Source of the DNA: Halopseudomonas bauzanensis
Lineage (GTDB): Bacteria; Pseudomonadota; Gammaproteobacteria; Pseudomonadales; Pseudomonadaceae
Direction of reading: 5' to 3'
NCBI RefSeq assembly: GCF_900114735.1
Contig: NZ_FOUA01000001.1
Span: 257,559 to 321,558, forward strand
Length of the DNA: 64,000 nt
Numbering within the stretch: the first letter of the stretch is position 1; every line of letters begins with the position of its first letter. The translations under genes were made by a program, and so were the position numbers. Positions 16,586 to 25,552 of the stretch are shown here, one piece after another. The notes under the pieces are model-generated. The model did not search any database. It worked only from the letters and a program-made list of their open reading frames with translations, and was not told the origin of the DNA.

Positions 16586-17239
16586 GTGAAGACCTTTTTA
16601 CGTACGGTCGTACTGGGCATGGCCATGGCTGGCATGACCGGGTGCAATTCGCTGTCAGGCGATGCCCTGCAAACCATGAAGCTGGCCATATCCGGGCCTG
16701 AGTCGCCAATTACCGTTGACAAGGTGCACGCCGTCAACGGCCCGGCGCTGGCTGTCCGCCTGGGCGCGGCCGAGGCGATGCTGGTCAGCAATGGTACCGG
16801 CACCGGCCTGGTCGAGTGGTACGGCAATACGGAGATGCTGCTCACGCAGCATGGGCGTGTTACCCGGACGGCTGGGCTGCCCGCCGACATCATCGCGCCG
16901 CTGGTGGCAGGCGACCCCTTCAATGCTGGCTTGCTGAACGTGGCCGATGGCACCGAGGTTGTTCGCCTGGTGGATTACCCCGCTCAATACCAGACCGGCC
17001 TGCGCCAGTATGCGCGCTATAAGCGTGGCCCCGTTGAAACCATCGAATACATGGGGCAACGCCACCAGCTGCAGCGCGTGGATGAGCATATCCGCATGCC
17101 GGAGCTGGGCTTCAAGGCCACCAATCATTATTGGCTGGAGCCGGACACCGGGCTGGTGCGCCGCAGCGTTCAACACTTTGCTCCGGACCTGCCACCCTTG
17201 CGCCTTACTCTGCTGAAAACCGCTGGGGGTCAATCATGA
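16586..17239 (+). CDS. gfcB: YjbF/GfcB-family lipoprotein
   Basis: A 217-residue lipoprotein (lipobox GMTGC, Cys20) of the YjbF/GfcB family, required for group 4 capsule or Yjb exopolysaccharide secretion in E. coli; the mechanism is not settled. The mature part contains the family segments MLVSNGTGTGLVEWYG and YARYKRGPVETIEYMG, and HYWLEPDTGLVRRSVQH near the C-terminus. It starts with GTG 10 bases after wza and its stop overlaps the gfcC start (ATGA). Confidence 0.85.
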   Translation: MKTFLRTVVLGMAMAGMTGCNSLSGDALQTMKLAISGPESPITVDKVHAVNGPALAVRLGAAEAMLVSNGTGTGLVEWYGNTEMLLTQHGRVTRTAGLPADIIAPLVAGDPFNAGLLNVADGTEVVRLVDYPAQYQTGLRQYARYKRGPVETIEYMGQRHQLQRVDEHIRMPELGFKATNHYWLEPDTGLVRRSVQHFAPDLPPLRLTLLKTAGGQS

Positions 17240-18021
17240 TCACCCTGCGCTCTCTTCGTCGCGCTGCCATGGCGGCGCTATTCGCCGGTTCGCTGGCCGC
17301 CCCCCTCGCTGCTGACACCATTTATATCGATGGCGCGGTGTTGAAGCCCGGTGAGTATCAATGGCGCCAAGGCGCTCGCCTGCATGACGCGGTAGTGGCC
17401 GGTCAGGTGAGTGCCCAGGCCTGGCCGTTGGGTGCCGCCCTGCTGCGCCAGAGCGCCATTGAGCCACAACAGCGCCTGAAGGCTGGTGTGTTGTACGAGT
17501 TGCGAGCCAATGGCTTGTATGCCCGAGGCGAGAATAACGCTGAGCTGCAACAATTGCTCGAGCGCATGGAATCCCTCGTCGAGCGCCTGCCCGTTACCGG
17601 GCGGGTCGTCGCTGAGCTGGACCCTTTCCAATTGCTGCTCGCCAGCAAGAATGATTTGCTCGAAGCGGGCGATGAGCTGGTCTACCCCCGCCGTCCGAGC
17701 ACTATCCGGGTGCTGGGTGCCGTGGCTGCCAATTGTCAATTGCCCTTCGATGCCGGCTTGCGCCTCAAGGACTACCTGCGGCAATGCCCACTCCATGCCT
17801 CGGCTGGTCGCGACTATGTGCATGTGATTCAACCCGATGGCACCACCGAGCGGGTGGGCATTGCCCACTGGAATCAGCAACCGGTCACGCTGGCCGTTGG
17901 GGCGATCATTTACGTGCCCGTAAACTCCGCCGCCCTGTCACCGGATGCCCGGGACTTGAATAAGGATATGGCAGCGCTGCTGGCTACCCAGTACAGCCTG
18001 GGAGGCCGTTATAGTGAGTAA
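17236..18021 (+). CDS. gfcC: GfcC/YjbG-family capsule export protein
   Basis: Periplasmic protein of 261 residues with a signal peptide (MITLRSLRRAAMAALFAGSLAAPLAA). GfcC proteins carry two beta-grasp domains like the SLBB domains of Wza and are thought to assist the outer-membrane export channel. The first is visible at IYIDGAVLKPGEYQW, a later one at TIRVLGAVAANCQLPFDAGLRL. The frame is open upstream of 17236, but the ATG there overlaps the gfcB stop, giving tight coupling, and places the signal peptide at the start. Confidence 0.85.
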   Translation: MITLRSLRRAAMAALFAGSLAAPLAADTIYIDGAVLKPGEYQWRQGARLHDAVVAGQVSAQAWPLGAALLRQSAIEPQQRLKAGVLYELRANGLYARGENNAELQQLLERMESLVERLPVTGRVVAELDPFQLLLASKNDLLEAGDELVYPRRPSTIRVLGAVAANCQLPFDAGLRLKDYLRQCPLHASAGRDYVHVIQPDGTTERVGIAHWNQQPVTLAVGAIIYVPVNSAALSPDARDLNKDMAALLATQYSLGGRYSE

Positions 18022-20143
18022 GTCTTTGCATAAACAGGCAGCGTTGTTTGTACCCACGCTGCTGGCCCTGGCCATTCTCTCGCAGAATGCCCTGGCTGAT
18101 CGGTACCGTACCACCCAGAGCGATTTTGGCGGCGTGGGGCTGCTGCAGACTCCCACGGCGCGATTTGCCGATGAAGGTGCTTTCAGCTTCAACGCCAACC
18201 GGGTATCGCCCTATAGTCGTTACAGTATTTCTGTCACCCCGCTGCCGTGGCTGGAAGGGACGTTGCGCTATACCACGCTCAATAATCGCCGGTATAGCGC
18301 ATCCGAGGAATTCAGTGGTGATCAGAGCCTGAAGGATAAGGCCATGGACGCCAAGTTCCGGCTGTGGGAAGAATCCTACTGGATACCCCAGATTGCGCTG
18401 GGCTTTGTGGACGTCGGCGGTACAGGTCTGTTCTCCAGTGAATATTTTGTGGCAAACAAACGCTTCTGGGATCTGGACCTGAGCCTGGGCATCGCCTGGG
18501 GTTATCACGGCAATCGGGGCGATATCAGCAACCCCTTCGGCGGCCTGCGCGACAGCGAACGCGCTGGGCGTGCAGAGGGTGACCGGGGCGGTAATTTCAA
18601 TACCAGTACCTATTTCAGCGGCCCGGCGGCCTTCTTTGGCGGGGTCGAATACCAGACGCCCTGGGATCGGCTGCGCCTGAAGGTCGAGATGGAAGGTAAC
18701 GACTACTCCTCCGAGCCGGGCGACCCGGATTTTGAGGTAGCGGATTCGCGTTTCAATATTGGTGCGGTGTTCAAGGTCAGAGACGGCATTGATATCAGTG
18801 CCGGCTGGGAGCGCGGCAATACCGCGATGATCGGTATCACTTTCAGCACCAACCTGAAAACCGGGCGCGGGCCGGAAAAGTTTCTCGATCCCGAACCGGA
18901 AGCGCGCCGCCCCCTGCCCGCGGGTGTATCCGGGCAAACGGTCGATTGGGCCAACGTCAGCGATCGCCTGAAAGACAATGCCGGCTTCGAGGTGGAAGAA
19001 ATCGCCATCAAGGACCGGGAAGTCATCGTTACCGGCGAGCAGACCACCTATCGCAACGAAGCCGAAGGCGTTACCCGCGCCTCCCGCGTGCTGGACAACA
19101 GCCTGGGTGAAGGCACCTACGACTGGTACACCCTGGTCAACAAGCCCCGCGGCATGGCCGTGAGCGAAACCAGCATCAACCCGCAGCGGCTGCGCGATTA
19201 CGAGCAGAATGCCGCCGACACTGAAGACCTGCGCCGCGGCATCGTCAATGCCACACCCAGCGTAGTAAGCAAGGATGTGGTGCATACCGCTGAGCTGGAT
19301 AAGTTCGACTGGGGTCTGTCGCTGGGCTACAAGCAGAACATGGGCGGCCCAGACGGGTTCATTCTCTATCAGTTCCTGGCTCGCGTTAATGCCGAATACC
19401 GCTTCAACCGCAATAACTGGGTGCGCGGTAACCTGGGTGTGAACCTGCTCAACAACTATGACAAGTTCGAGATGCGCGGCACCAGTAATCTGCCCCAGGT
19501 GCGTACGCATATCCGTGAGTACCTGGTGACCTCGGACGTGGTGCTGGAGAACCTGCAGTACACCCATACCCGACAGCTGGATCGTGATGTGTATACCATG
19601 GCCTATGTTGGTCTGCTGGAGAGCATGTTCGGTGGTGTCGGTGGCGAGGTGCTGTACCGACCCTTCGATGCTGGCTGGGCGATCGGTGTGGACGCCAACT
19701 GGGTGAAACAACGCGGCTTCCGCCAGAACTTCGACTTCCGCGATTACTCTACCTGGACCGGGCATATCACCGGTTATTCCCAGACTCGCTTCTGGGACAT
19801 CCTCGCCAAAGGCAGCGCCGGTCGCTACCTGGCCGGGGATTACGGTGCCACCCTGGATCTGTCTCGCCGCTTTGCCAATGGTGTGACCGTGGGGGCCTGG
19901 GCGACCAGGACGGATGTATCCTCGGAAGACTTCGGTGAAGGTAGCTTCGACAAGGGGATCTATTTTACCTTCCCGTTCGATGCCTTCTTCTCCCGGTCAA
20001 CGACCTCTGCCGGCACCATCGCCTGGAACCCGACCACGCGAGACGGTGGTGCGAGACTGGCGAGGCAGTATGGTCTGTACAACATGACCAATGCGCGGAA
20101 CATTGACCATTTCAATGATGGCTTTGGGTTGATGACGGAGTGA
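18014..20143 (+). CDS. gfcD: YjbH/GfcD-family outer-membrane beta-barrel lipoprotein-like protein
   Basis: A large outer-membrane protein of 709 residues, full length for YjbH/GfcD, needed for exopolysaccharide or group 4 capsule secretion. It starts with GTG at 18014, inside the gfcC end, behind a GGGAGG site. The signal peptide spans about residues 1-29 (SLHKQAALFVPTLLALAIL). The mature protein begins FGGVGLLQTPTARFADEGAF, the usual YjbH motif, and is rich in alternating aromatic beta-strands to the C-terminus. No lipobox cysteine is visible in the signal region, unlike some homologues. Confidence 0.85.
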   Translation: MSKSLHKQAALFVPTLLALAILSQNALADRYRTTQSDFGGVGLLQTPTARFADEGAFSFNANRVSPYSRYSISVTPLPWLEGTLRYTTLNNRRYSASEEFSGDQSLKDKAMDAKFRLWEESYWIPQIALGFVDVGGTGLFSSEYFVANKRFWDLDLSLGIAWGYHGNRGDISNPFGGLRDSERAGRAEGDRGGNFNTSTYFSGPAAFFGGVEYQTPWDRLRLKVEMEGNDYSSEPGDPDFEVADSRFNIGAVFKVRDGIDISAGWERGNTAMIGITFSTNLKTGRGPEKFLDPEPEARRPLPAGVSGQTVDWANVSDRLKDNAGFEVEEIAIKDREVIVTGEQTTYRNEAEGVTRASRVLDNSLGEGTYDWYTLVNKPRGMAVSETSINPQRLRDYEQNAADTEDLRRGIVNATPSVVSKDVVHTAELDKFDWGLSLGYKQNMGGPDGFILYQFLARVNAEYRFNRNNWVRGNLGVNLLNNYDKFEMRGTSNLPQVRTHIREYLVTSDVVLENLQYTHTRQLDRDVYTMAYVGLLESMFGGVGGEVLYRPFDAGWAIGVDANWVKQRGFRQNFDFRDYSTWTGHITGYSQTRFWDILAKGSAGRYLAGDYGATLDLSRRFANGVTVGAWATRTDVSSEDFGEGSFDKGIYFTFPFDAFFSRSTTSAGTIAWNPTTRDGGARLARQYGLYNMTNARNIDHFNDGFGLMTE

Positions 20144-20167
20144 TCCACTCCGCTCTGCCAACCTCTT

Positions 20168-20270
20168 CGCGGGCAAGCCTGCTCCCACAGGAAGCGCTCA
20201 TCCAGCAGCGCTTCAAGCCTAAGCTCGATATTAGAGCAGGCTCTGTGGGAGCGGCTTTGGCCGCGAAGCC
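20168..20270. repeat. Pair of inverted Pseudomonas REP elements
   Basis: CGCGGGCAAGCCTGCTCCCA at the left and CTGTGGGAGCGGCTTTGGCC at the right are the two classic Pseudomonas REP cores in opposite orientation. They occupy the space between gfcD and the VanZ-like gene. Similar pairs occur at 42336-42420 and 47714-47779. Confidence 0.85.
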
Positions 20271-20318
20271 TTTCCATCAGCCAACGTCTGCTTTCCGTAT
20301 TAGGAATTCTCTGCCGCT

Positions 20319-20702
20319 ATGTGGATAAGCCTTTTCCGCCACTGGACCCGCTACCGGCTCCTTTACAAGATCCTGTTTTTCTCGGTGCTGTTCCTGGGCA
20401 TGTATCTCGGCATGCGCCCTGGCCCGCCACCGACGCCATTCAAATTCAACATGATCGATTCCGTCTACCACGCCGGTGGCCTGTTCATCTGCACCCTGCT
20501 CAGCTACCTGGCCTTCCCCCGGTGGCGCTGGTGGTTGCGTGGCGTACTCATGTTCAGCGTGGGCGTGGCGGTGGAGTTCGTGCAGTCCTTCCAGCCCACC
20601 CGCTCTGCGGACATCCACGATATCTACGCCAACAGCGTGGGGGTGGGAGCCGGGTTGCTGGTAATATTGGCCTGGCAGTGTTATTCCATGCGCAGGGTGT
20701 GA
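20319..20702 (+). CDS. VanZ-like family membrane protein
   Basis: Integral membrane protein of 127 residues with about four hydrophobic segments: ILFFSVLFLGMYLGM (20-34), GGLFICTLLSYLAF, GVLMFSVGVAVEFVQSF and VGVGAGLLVILAW. The motif EFVQSFQPTRSADIHDIYANSVG is the VanZ-like signature with its conserved acidic and Asn residues. Function is unknown outside teicoplanin resistance. In many gammaproteobacteria such genes close exopolysaccharide clusters, as here. Confidence 0.82.
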   Translation: MWISLFRHWTRYRLLYKILFFSVLFLGMYLGMRPGPPPTPFKFNMIDSVYHAGGLFICTLLSYLAFPRWRWWLRGVLMFSVGVAVEFVQSFQPTRSADIHDIYANSVGVGAGLLVILAWQCYSMRRV

Positions 20703-20779
20703 CGGCAGGCCGCGTACCATCCCGGCCGGGCCCTATCGCCACTTTTCAAATTCTATTCCGGTCAATAGCGGGGTAAAAA

Positions 20780-21547
20780 GTGAAAATGACTCAGCAGAAT
20801 GCAACGTCCGTGGCACTGGTAACAGGAGCTACGTCGGGAATTGGTGTGGAGATCGCCAGGCGGTTGATTCAGGACGGTCTGCACGTTCTGATTACCGGGC
20901 GATCAGATGAGCGCGGGCGTCGGGTCGCTGATGAACTTGGTGAGCGCTGCCGATTCATCCGTGCCGACCTGAGCCAGCCTGGCGCAGCAGACCGGCTGAT
21001 CGAGGCAACGCTCGCCGAGTGGGGGCGGCTTGATGTGCTCGTCAATAATGCGGCAATCGACCATACGAATGACCTGCTCGCGGTGGGCGAGGAAGAGATT
21101 CGCAGTACCTTCGAGACCAACACCTTCGCTCCCATGAACCTTCTGATCGCTGCTGCAAGAACCATGAAGGCGCAGGGTGAAGGCGGCTCCATCATCAATG
21201 TCACCTCACGTCTTGCGAGCATCGGCGTCCCGACCATGGGCGTCTACAGTGCGAGCAAAGGCGCGATGCTCGCCTTCACCAAGGCTGCTGCCATTGACCT
21301 GGCCCCGGAGAACATTCGGGTCAACGCCGTTGCCCCCGGCATGACCCGGACCCCGCTTTATCAGCAGTGGCTGGATAGCCTGCCAGACCCTGAGGGGGAA
21401 GCAGAACGTGTTGCGTCGGCGATTCCCCTGGGGCGCATCGCCGAGTCAAACGATGTTGCCTCGGTCGTGAGCTTCCTCGCTTCGCCAGACAACTCTTATC
21501 TGACCGGGATATCCATTCCCGTCGATGGCGGGTATCTGGCGAAATAG
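20780..21547 (+). CDS. Short-chain dehydrogenase/reductase
   Basis: Classical NAD(P)-dependent SDR of 255 residues. ALVTGATSGIGVEIA binds the cofactor, VNNAA lies in strand 4, and the catalytic Ser-Tyr-Lys triad is in VTSRLASIG and VYSASKGAM. The C-terminus GISIPVDGGYLAK is typical of alcohol or sugar dehydrogenases. It starts with GTG at 20780; an ATG two codons later is possible. It precedes the GntR gene on the same strand, separated by 69 bases holding a predicted GntR operator. The substrate is unknown; by context it belongs to the pathway encoded downstream. Confidence 0.85.
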   Translation: MKMTQQNATSVALVTGATSGIGVEIARRLIQDGLHVLITGRSDERGRRVADELGERCRFIRADLSQPGAADRLIEATLAEWGRLDVLVNNAAIDHTNDLLAVGEEEIRSTFETNTFAPMNLLIAAARTMKAQGEGGSIINVTSRLASIGVPTMGVYSASKGAMLAFTKAAAIDLAPENIRVNAVAPGMTRTPLYQQWLDSLPDPEGEAERVASAIPLGRIAESNDVASVVSFLASPDNSYLTGISIPVDGGYLAK

Positions 21548-21550
21548 CTG

Positions 21551-21561
21551 TTGTATAACAA
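21551..21561. promoter_or_regulatory. Predicted GntR/FCD operator before gntR
   Basis: TTGT-ATA-ACAA palindrome 56 bases upstream of the GntR-type regulator start. Its core matches two sites before the divergent aminotransferase operon at 28356 and 28391, suggesting autoregulation. Confidence 0.5.
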
Positions 21562-21616
21562 TATTACGTGCTCATGCTATGCTCAAAACCCCCGAGATTT
21601 CACTCAATGAGGCGTC

Positions 21617-22321
21617 ATGAGCCCGCATAAGCTCCGAACTGTTTCGGTAGTAGAAGCCATTGCTGAGCAGCTCAGCGAAGACATCTTCAGCGGGATGTTC
21701 CGCCCCGGAGAGACGCTCATCGAAACGCAGCTCGCGGCCCGGTTCGAAGTACCACGACAAACCATTCGCTCAGCCGTCGTGATGCTCATACATGATGGCA
21801 TTCTGCGTCGCGAGCCCAACAGGAGTGTTTACATTCCTCGGTTTTCAGAAAGCGATATTCGTGATCTGTTCGCGGTGCGCCGGCTGATTGAGCTCGAAAC
21901 AGTCCGTATTCTCACCACTCGGAAGGTGGTGCCGAAAGACGCCGAAAATGCGGTCAGGTTCATGGAAGTACTGCGCGACGAAGATGGCTGGGATGAAGTG
22001 CTCAAGTTTGACTTCGAGTTTCATCAGGCGCTGATTGCAGCTACCGGCAGCACTCGTCTGCAAAAGTTTTACCGCAGTATCTCTGCGGAAAAGCGGCTTG
22101 CTCTGACCTACTTCCGTTCCAGCCATGAATCACCCAGCGAGATCGCTCGCCAGCACCGTGTGCTGCTGGATACCATCCGCGCAGGAGATCCCGACGCCGC
22201 AGTCGAAGCATTCAGCGCCCACCTGGATGAGTCCGAAGCTTTTATCGACCAGGTTATACACTCCCAGCAAAAACAGCCCAGCCCTACCCTGTCATCCTCG
22301 GTGAAAGCCGGGAATCCGTAG
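21617..22321 (+). CDS. GntR-family regulator with FCD domain
   Basis: A 234-residue transcription regulator. The N-terminal winged helix (about 15-75) includes ETQLAARFEVPRQTIRSAV as recognition region and REPNRSVYIPRFS as wing. The rest is the helical FCD domain with metal- and ligand-binding acidic/His residues (FDFEFHQALIAATGS, ARQHRVLLDTIRAGD, FSAHLDES). FCD regulators usually respond to carboxylic acids and repress the adjacent catabolic operon. The convergent TRAP/aldehyde dehydrogenase/aminotransferase genes are the obvious targets. Confidence 0.88.
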   Translation: MSPHKLRTVSVVEAIAEQLSEDIFSGMFRPGETLIETQLAARFEVPRQTIRSAVVMLIHDGILRREPNRSVYIPRFSESDIRDLFAVRRLIELETVRILTTRKVVPKDAENAVRFMEVLRDEDGWDEVLKFDFEFHQALIAATGSTRLQKFYRSISAEKRLALTYFRSSHESPSEIARQHRVLLDTIRAGDPDAAVEAFSAHLDESEAFIDQVIHSQQKQPSPTLSSSVKAGNP

Positions 22322-22388
22322 CAGCATCGAGGTGTCCTGAACCCCGGGGCCCCGCCTCCGCGGGGGGTACCAGGGGTGAGAGAGCAGG

Positions 22389-23669
22389 TTATTTGCCTAA
22401 CCAGTTGGGCAAAAACATCGAGATCTGCGGCACGTAGGCTATGACGAATAGCATCACGATGAGCGCGGCCACGAATGGGAGCGCTGCGAGACTCACCTTT
22501 TCGATCGAGAGCCCGCTGATCGCACTGGCGACGTTGAGGTTATCCCCCACCGGCGGAGTGGCGAATCCGATCATCGACGCCATAATCATGACCACGCCAA
22601 AGTGCACCGGGTCCATGCCCATTGCCGTGACCACAGGCACAAGAATGGGGGCAAGAAGGATGATGCCTGCGATGGTTTCCATGAACATGCCAATGAACAC
22701 CAGCAGGATCAGGATCACCGCCAGAATCGCCCAGAACGGTACTGGTAGTGCACCGAGAAAATCAGCGATGAGCGTGGGGATGCGTTCGAGTGTCAGCACC
22801 CTGGCATAGGTCGATGCGGTCGCAATGATGACCAGGATCATCCCCGAGATAAGGAAGGTCGCCTTCAGCATTATCGGGATCTGGGTAATCTTCGTCTCAC
22901 TGTAGATGAGGGCGAGCACCAGGCTGTACGCCACGGCAACACCGGACGCCTCTGTGGGGGTGAAAATGCCTCCGTAGATGCCGCCAAGCACGACGACGGG
23001 CATCAGCAGTGTCCATTTGGCATGCCATAACGCAGCCCGGCGCTCCTTCCAGCTGGCCTTGGGTACATCACCACCATAACCGTGCTTCTTCGACATATGG
23101 CGGCTCATGAGGTACAGCAGAAGCACGATGGCGAACCCGGGGACAAAGCCCGCCAGGAACAGGTCGCCGATTGAGGTGTTCGTGGTGATCCCGTAGATGA
23201 TGAGCGGAATGCTGGGCGGAATCACGATGCCGATCCCGCCACCAGTGGCCACCAGCCCGGCACTGAACCCTCGCCCATACCCCTCTCGGATCATCGCTGG
23301 GATCATGATGCCGCCAATCGCGGCCACGGTTGCGGGCCCCGAGCCGCTCAACATCGCGAATACTGCTGTGCCCAGCAAGGTAACTGCCGGCAGGCCACCG
23401 GTCATGTGGCCGACGAAGGCTTTCGCCGCATCGATGAGCCTTCGTGAGAGCCCGCCATATTCCATGATGACGCCGGAGAGTACGAAGAGCGGGACGGCCA
23501 GGAGCGAATAGGAGTCCACCGCGCCGAACATGGTCTGGGTGAGATAGTTGACCGGGACCACTCCGGTAGCGAGAACAGAGAGTAGCGATGAGATGCCGAG
23601 CGCAAACGCAACCGGCATGCCCAGGATAAGCAATATCAGGAAGCTCAGGAAAAGAACGCTGATGCCCAT
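22389..23669 (-). CDS. dctM: TRAP transporter large permease DctM
   Basis: Cytoplasmic-membrane subunit of 426 residues with about 12 hydrophobic helices, powering solute uptake with a sodium gradient. Family motifs are GMPVAFALGISS near the N-terminus, GSGPATVAAIGGIMIPAM around residue 110, IPPSIPLIIYGI and FTPTEASGVAVAYSL, and GFATPPVGDNLNVAS near the end. Last gene of a P-Q-M operon. It starts 3 bases after the DctQ stop. Confidence 0.92.
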   Translation of the reverse strand: MGISVLFLSFLILLILGMPVAFALGISSLLSVLATGVVPVNYLTQTMFGAVDSYSLLAVPLFVLSGVIMEYGGLSRRLIDAAKAFVGHMTGGLPAVTLLGTAVFAMLSGSGPATVAAIGGIMIPAMIREGYGRGFSAGLVATGGGIGIVIPPSIPLIIYGITTNTSIGDLFLAGFVPGFAIVLLLYLMSRHMSKKHGYGGDVPKASWKERRAALWHAKWTLLMPVVVLGGIYGGIFTPTEASGVAVAYSLVLALIYSETKITQIPIMLKATFLISGMILVIIATASTYARVLTLERIPTLIADFLGALPVPFWAILAVILILLVFIGMFMETIAGIILLAPILVPVVTAMGMDPVHFGVVMIMASMIGFATPPVGDNLNVASAISGLSIEKVSLAALPFVAALIVMLFVIAYVPQISMFLPNWLGK

Positions 23670-23672
23670 GGG

Positions 23673-24215
23673 TCAGTCTACCTCGGTCTGTGACGGAGGG
23701 ATGGGTGCAAAGGGTTGCCTGACGATGTCGATGATGGCTCTGGTCGTATGCTGCAATACGCGAAAGGACATCAGCAGCAACCCGAGGGGCAGCCCCAGAT
23801 AAACAAGATACATGGGGATTTGAGAGGCCGGCGCACGCTGCCCCGTGGTGAACTGCCGATCGACCATGTCAACCGCGAGTTTCAGCATGAAGATGAGAAA
23901 TGCGAGCCAGAGTACCAGCACGAAAAGGCGGATGATGCGCTGGGCGAGCGGTACCTTCTTGCCAATCAGGTCGACGATCACATTGAACCTGACATGCCGC
24001 TGGTACTTCACCGCATAGCTTCCGCTGAGATAGACGAACCAGACGAGGGCGTAGCGGGCGATTTCTTCAGACCAGACTGATGGGTTGTTGAATACATACC
24101 GCATGACGACTTGAAAAATGACGAGTGAGGCGAAAACGGTCAATGCCACGGTAGCCAGATAGGTCTCCACATGCTCATCGAAGTGCGCATAGATACTTTT
24201 GAGCATAGGCAGCAA
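23673..24215 (-). CDS. dctQ: TRAP transporter small permease DctQ
   Basis: Four-helix membrane protein of 180 residues that pairs with DctM and the binding protein. Hydrophobic segments begin YLATVALTVFASLVIFQVVMRYVF and include LVWFVYLSGSYAV, IIRLFVLVLWLAFLIFMLK and MYLVYLGLPLGLLLMSF. SVWSEEIARYALVWF is the DctQ signature. It lies between dctP (74-base gap) and dctM (3-base gap). Confidence 0.9.
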   Translation of the reverse strand: MLPMLKSIYAHFDEHVETYLATVALTVFASLVIFQVVMRYVFNNPSVWSEEIARYALVWFVYLSGSYAVKYQRHVRFNVIVDLIGKKVPLAQRIIRLFVLVLWLAFLIFMLKLAVDMVDRQFTTGQRAPASQIPMYLVYLGLPLGLLLMSFRVLQHTTRAIIDIVRQPFAPIPPSQTEVD

Positions 24216-24289
24216 TCCCCCAAGTGCAGAGAAAACAGTGTGCCCCTGCCTGAGGATACTGTCCTTGGCAGGAGCACATTCAACAGCGA

Positions 24290-25336
24290 CTACTGGATGG
24301 CTTCGAGGTAGGTAGTGTTACCTGCTGCCTCAAGAATGGCTTTGAGTTTCCCCGTGTCGACTTTGGATGCATTCTCCTTGTAGAACGGGATGGCGGAATC
24401 GATCCACTGTTGGCGTTCTTCATCGGTCAAGTCGGTTACCGTTCCACCGGCGGCCACGATCTTGGCCCGGATCTCGTCACTGATAGTCGACTTGAGCGAA
24501 CGGATCTTCGCTACCATTTCATCTGCAGCATCTCGGATAATCTTTTGATCTTCAGCTGAAAGGCCTTCAAAGAAGGTCTTGCTGATGAGAATGACCTCGG
24601 GATCGTAGATGTGCCTGGTCTCGGTGAGGAAGTGCGCCGGCTCGGTAAACCTTGCCGAGAAGAGTAGCTCGTACGGGTTTTCAACCCCGTCGACTACACC
24701 CTGCTGGAGAGAGGTGAAAACCTCGGGGAAAGGCATGGGGGTTGGCGCTGCGCCGATACTCCGCCAATAGGCGATATGCATTGGTACCTGCATGGTGCGC
24801 AGCTTGATACCCCGCATGTCCTCAGGCGTTCTGACCGTGCCTTTGACCATCGCCAGGTTGCGGAAACCGTTCTCGCCCCAGCCCAGTGCGATCAAGCCGC
24901 TGTTTTCAAGACCGGCAAGCATCTCGTCACCCAGCTCGCTATCGAGGACTTTATATGCGGTCTCGGCATCCTCGAAGATGAAGGGAAAGTCGAAGACCTC
25001 AAGTGACTTGTCAAAGTTGGCAAGCACACCGACCGAGGGAGCCGTCATCTCGATGTCACCGAACTGCGTGGCCTCGATCATTTCACGTTCGCCCCCGAGT
25101 TGGCTGTCCGGGTAGACCTGCACCTTGATGCGTCCGTCAGAGCGCTCTTCCACAAGCTCAGCGAATAATGCGTATCCCTGGTTCTGGGTGTCACCGACCG
25201 AAATGACGTTGCCGAATTTAATGGTATAGCTATCGCTTTGCGCAACAGCATGCCCACCCTCACCGCCTGCCCAGATAGAAAGACCAAGTGCAGCGGCAAT
25301 ACCTACAGCGATAAAACCAGCCTTGCGAATCATCAT
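24290..25336 (-). CDS. dctP: TRAP transporter solute-binding protein DctP
   Basis: Periplasmic binding protein of 348 residues with a signal peptide (GFIAVGIAAALGLSIWA). The DctP family motif runs through IKLRTMQVPMHIAYWRSIGA and PMPFPEVFTSLQQGVVDGVE; the Arg in LRTM normally salt-bridges a carboxylate of the ligand, so the substrate is probably an organic acid, amino acid or similar anion. About 216 bases separate it from the aldehyde dehydrogenase gene, so it may have its own promoter. Confidence 0.92.
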   Translation of the reverse strand: MMIRKAGFIAVGIAAALGLSIWAGGEGGHAVAQSDSYTIKFGNVISVGDTQNQGYALFAELVEERSDGRIKVQVYPDSQLGGEREMIEATQFGDIEMTAPSVGVLANFDKSLEVFDFPFIFEDAETAYKVLDSELGDEMLAGLENSGLIALGWGENGFRNLAMVKGTVRTPEDMRGIKLRTMQVPMHIAYWRSIGAAPTPMPFPEVFTSLQQGVVDGVENPYELLFSARFTEPAHFLTETRHIYDPEVILISKTFFEGLSAEDQKIIRDAADEMVAKIRSLKSTISDEIRAKIVAAGGTVTDLTDEERQQWIDSAIPFYKENASKVDTGKLKAILEAAGNTTYLEAIQ

Positions 25337-25552
25337 GAATCTCCTTTTATTAGACTTTGGTGTCCGGAGTATTTGGTTGATGGATTCCGAGTGTTGGAGC
25401 GTTTTTTATCATTGAGGTTGATCCCCAACACCGTTGTACAGTAGCACAGCCCCTTTTTGTGGCAACTTGCCAGCAGGCAATTCAATTGCCCACCTTGCGC
25501 CACTCGTTCTGATCTCCTCCCCGGTGGCTCAGGCCACCTGCTGATGTCGCAT

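Noticed and set aside
17984..19765. A 593-codon open frame on the minus strand across gfcD
   Set aside because: It is the antisense shadow of the GfcD/YjbH gene. It has no recognisable domain or ribosome site, and the plus-strand protein has clear family features.
22341..22372. GC-rich hairpin between gntR and dctM as a terminator
   Set aside because: The stem CCCCGC/GCGGGG is plausible between convergent genes, but there is no T tract on either strand, so I did not list it as a terminator.
25433..25445. A TTGTACAG half-site upstream of dctP as a further GntR operator
   Set aside because: It lacks the ACAA right arm, so it does not match the TTGT-N3-ACAA core.
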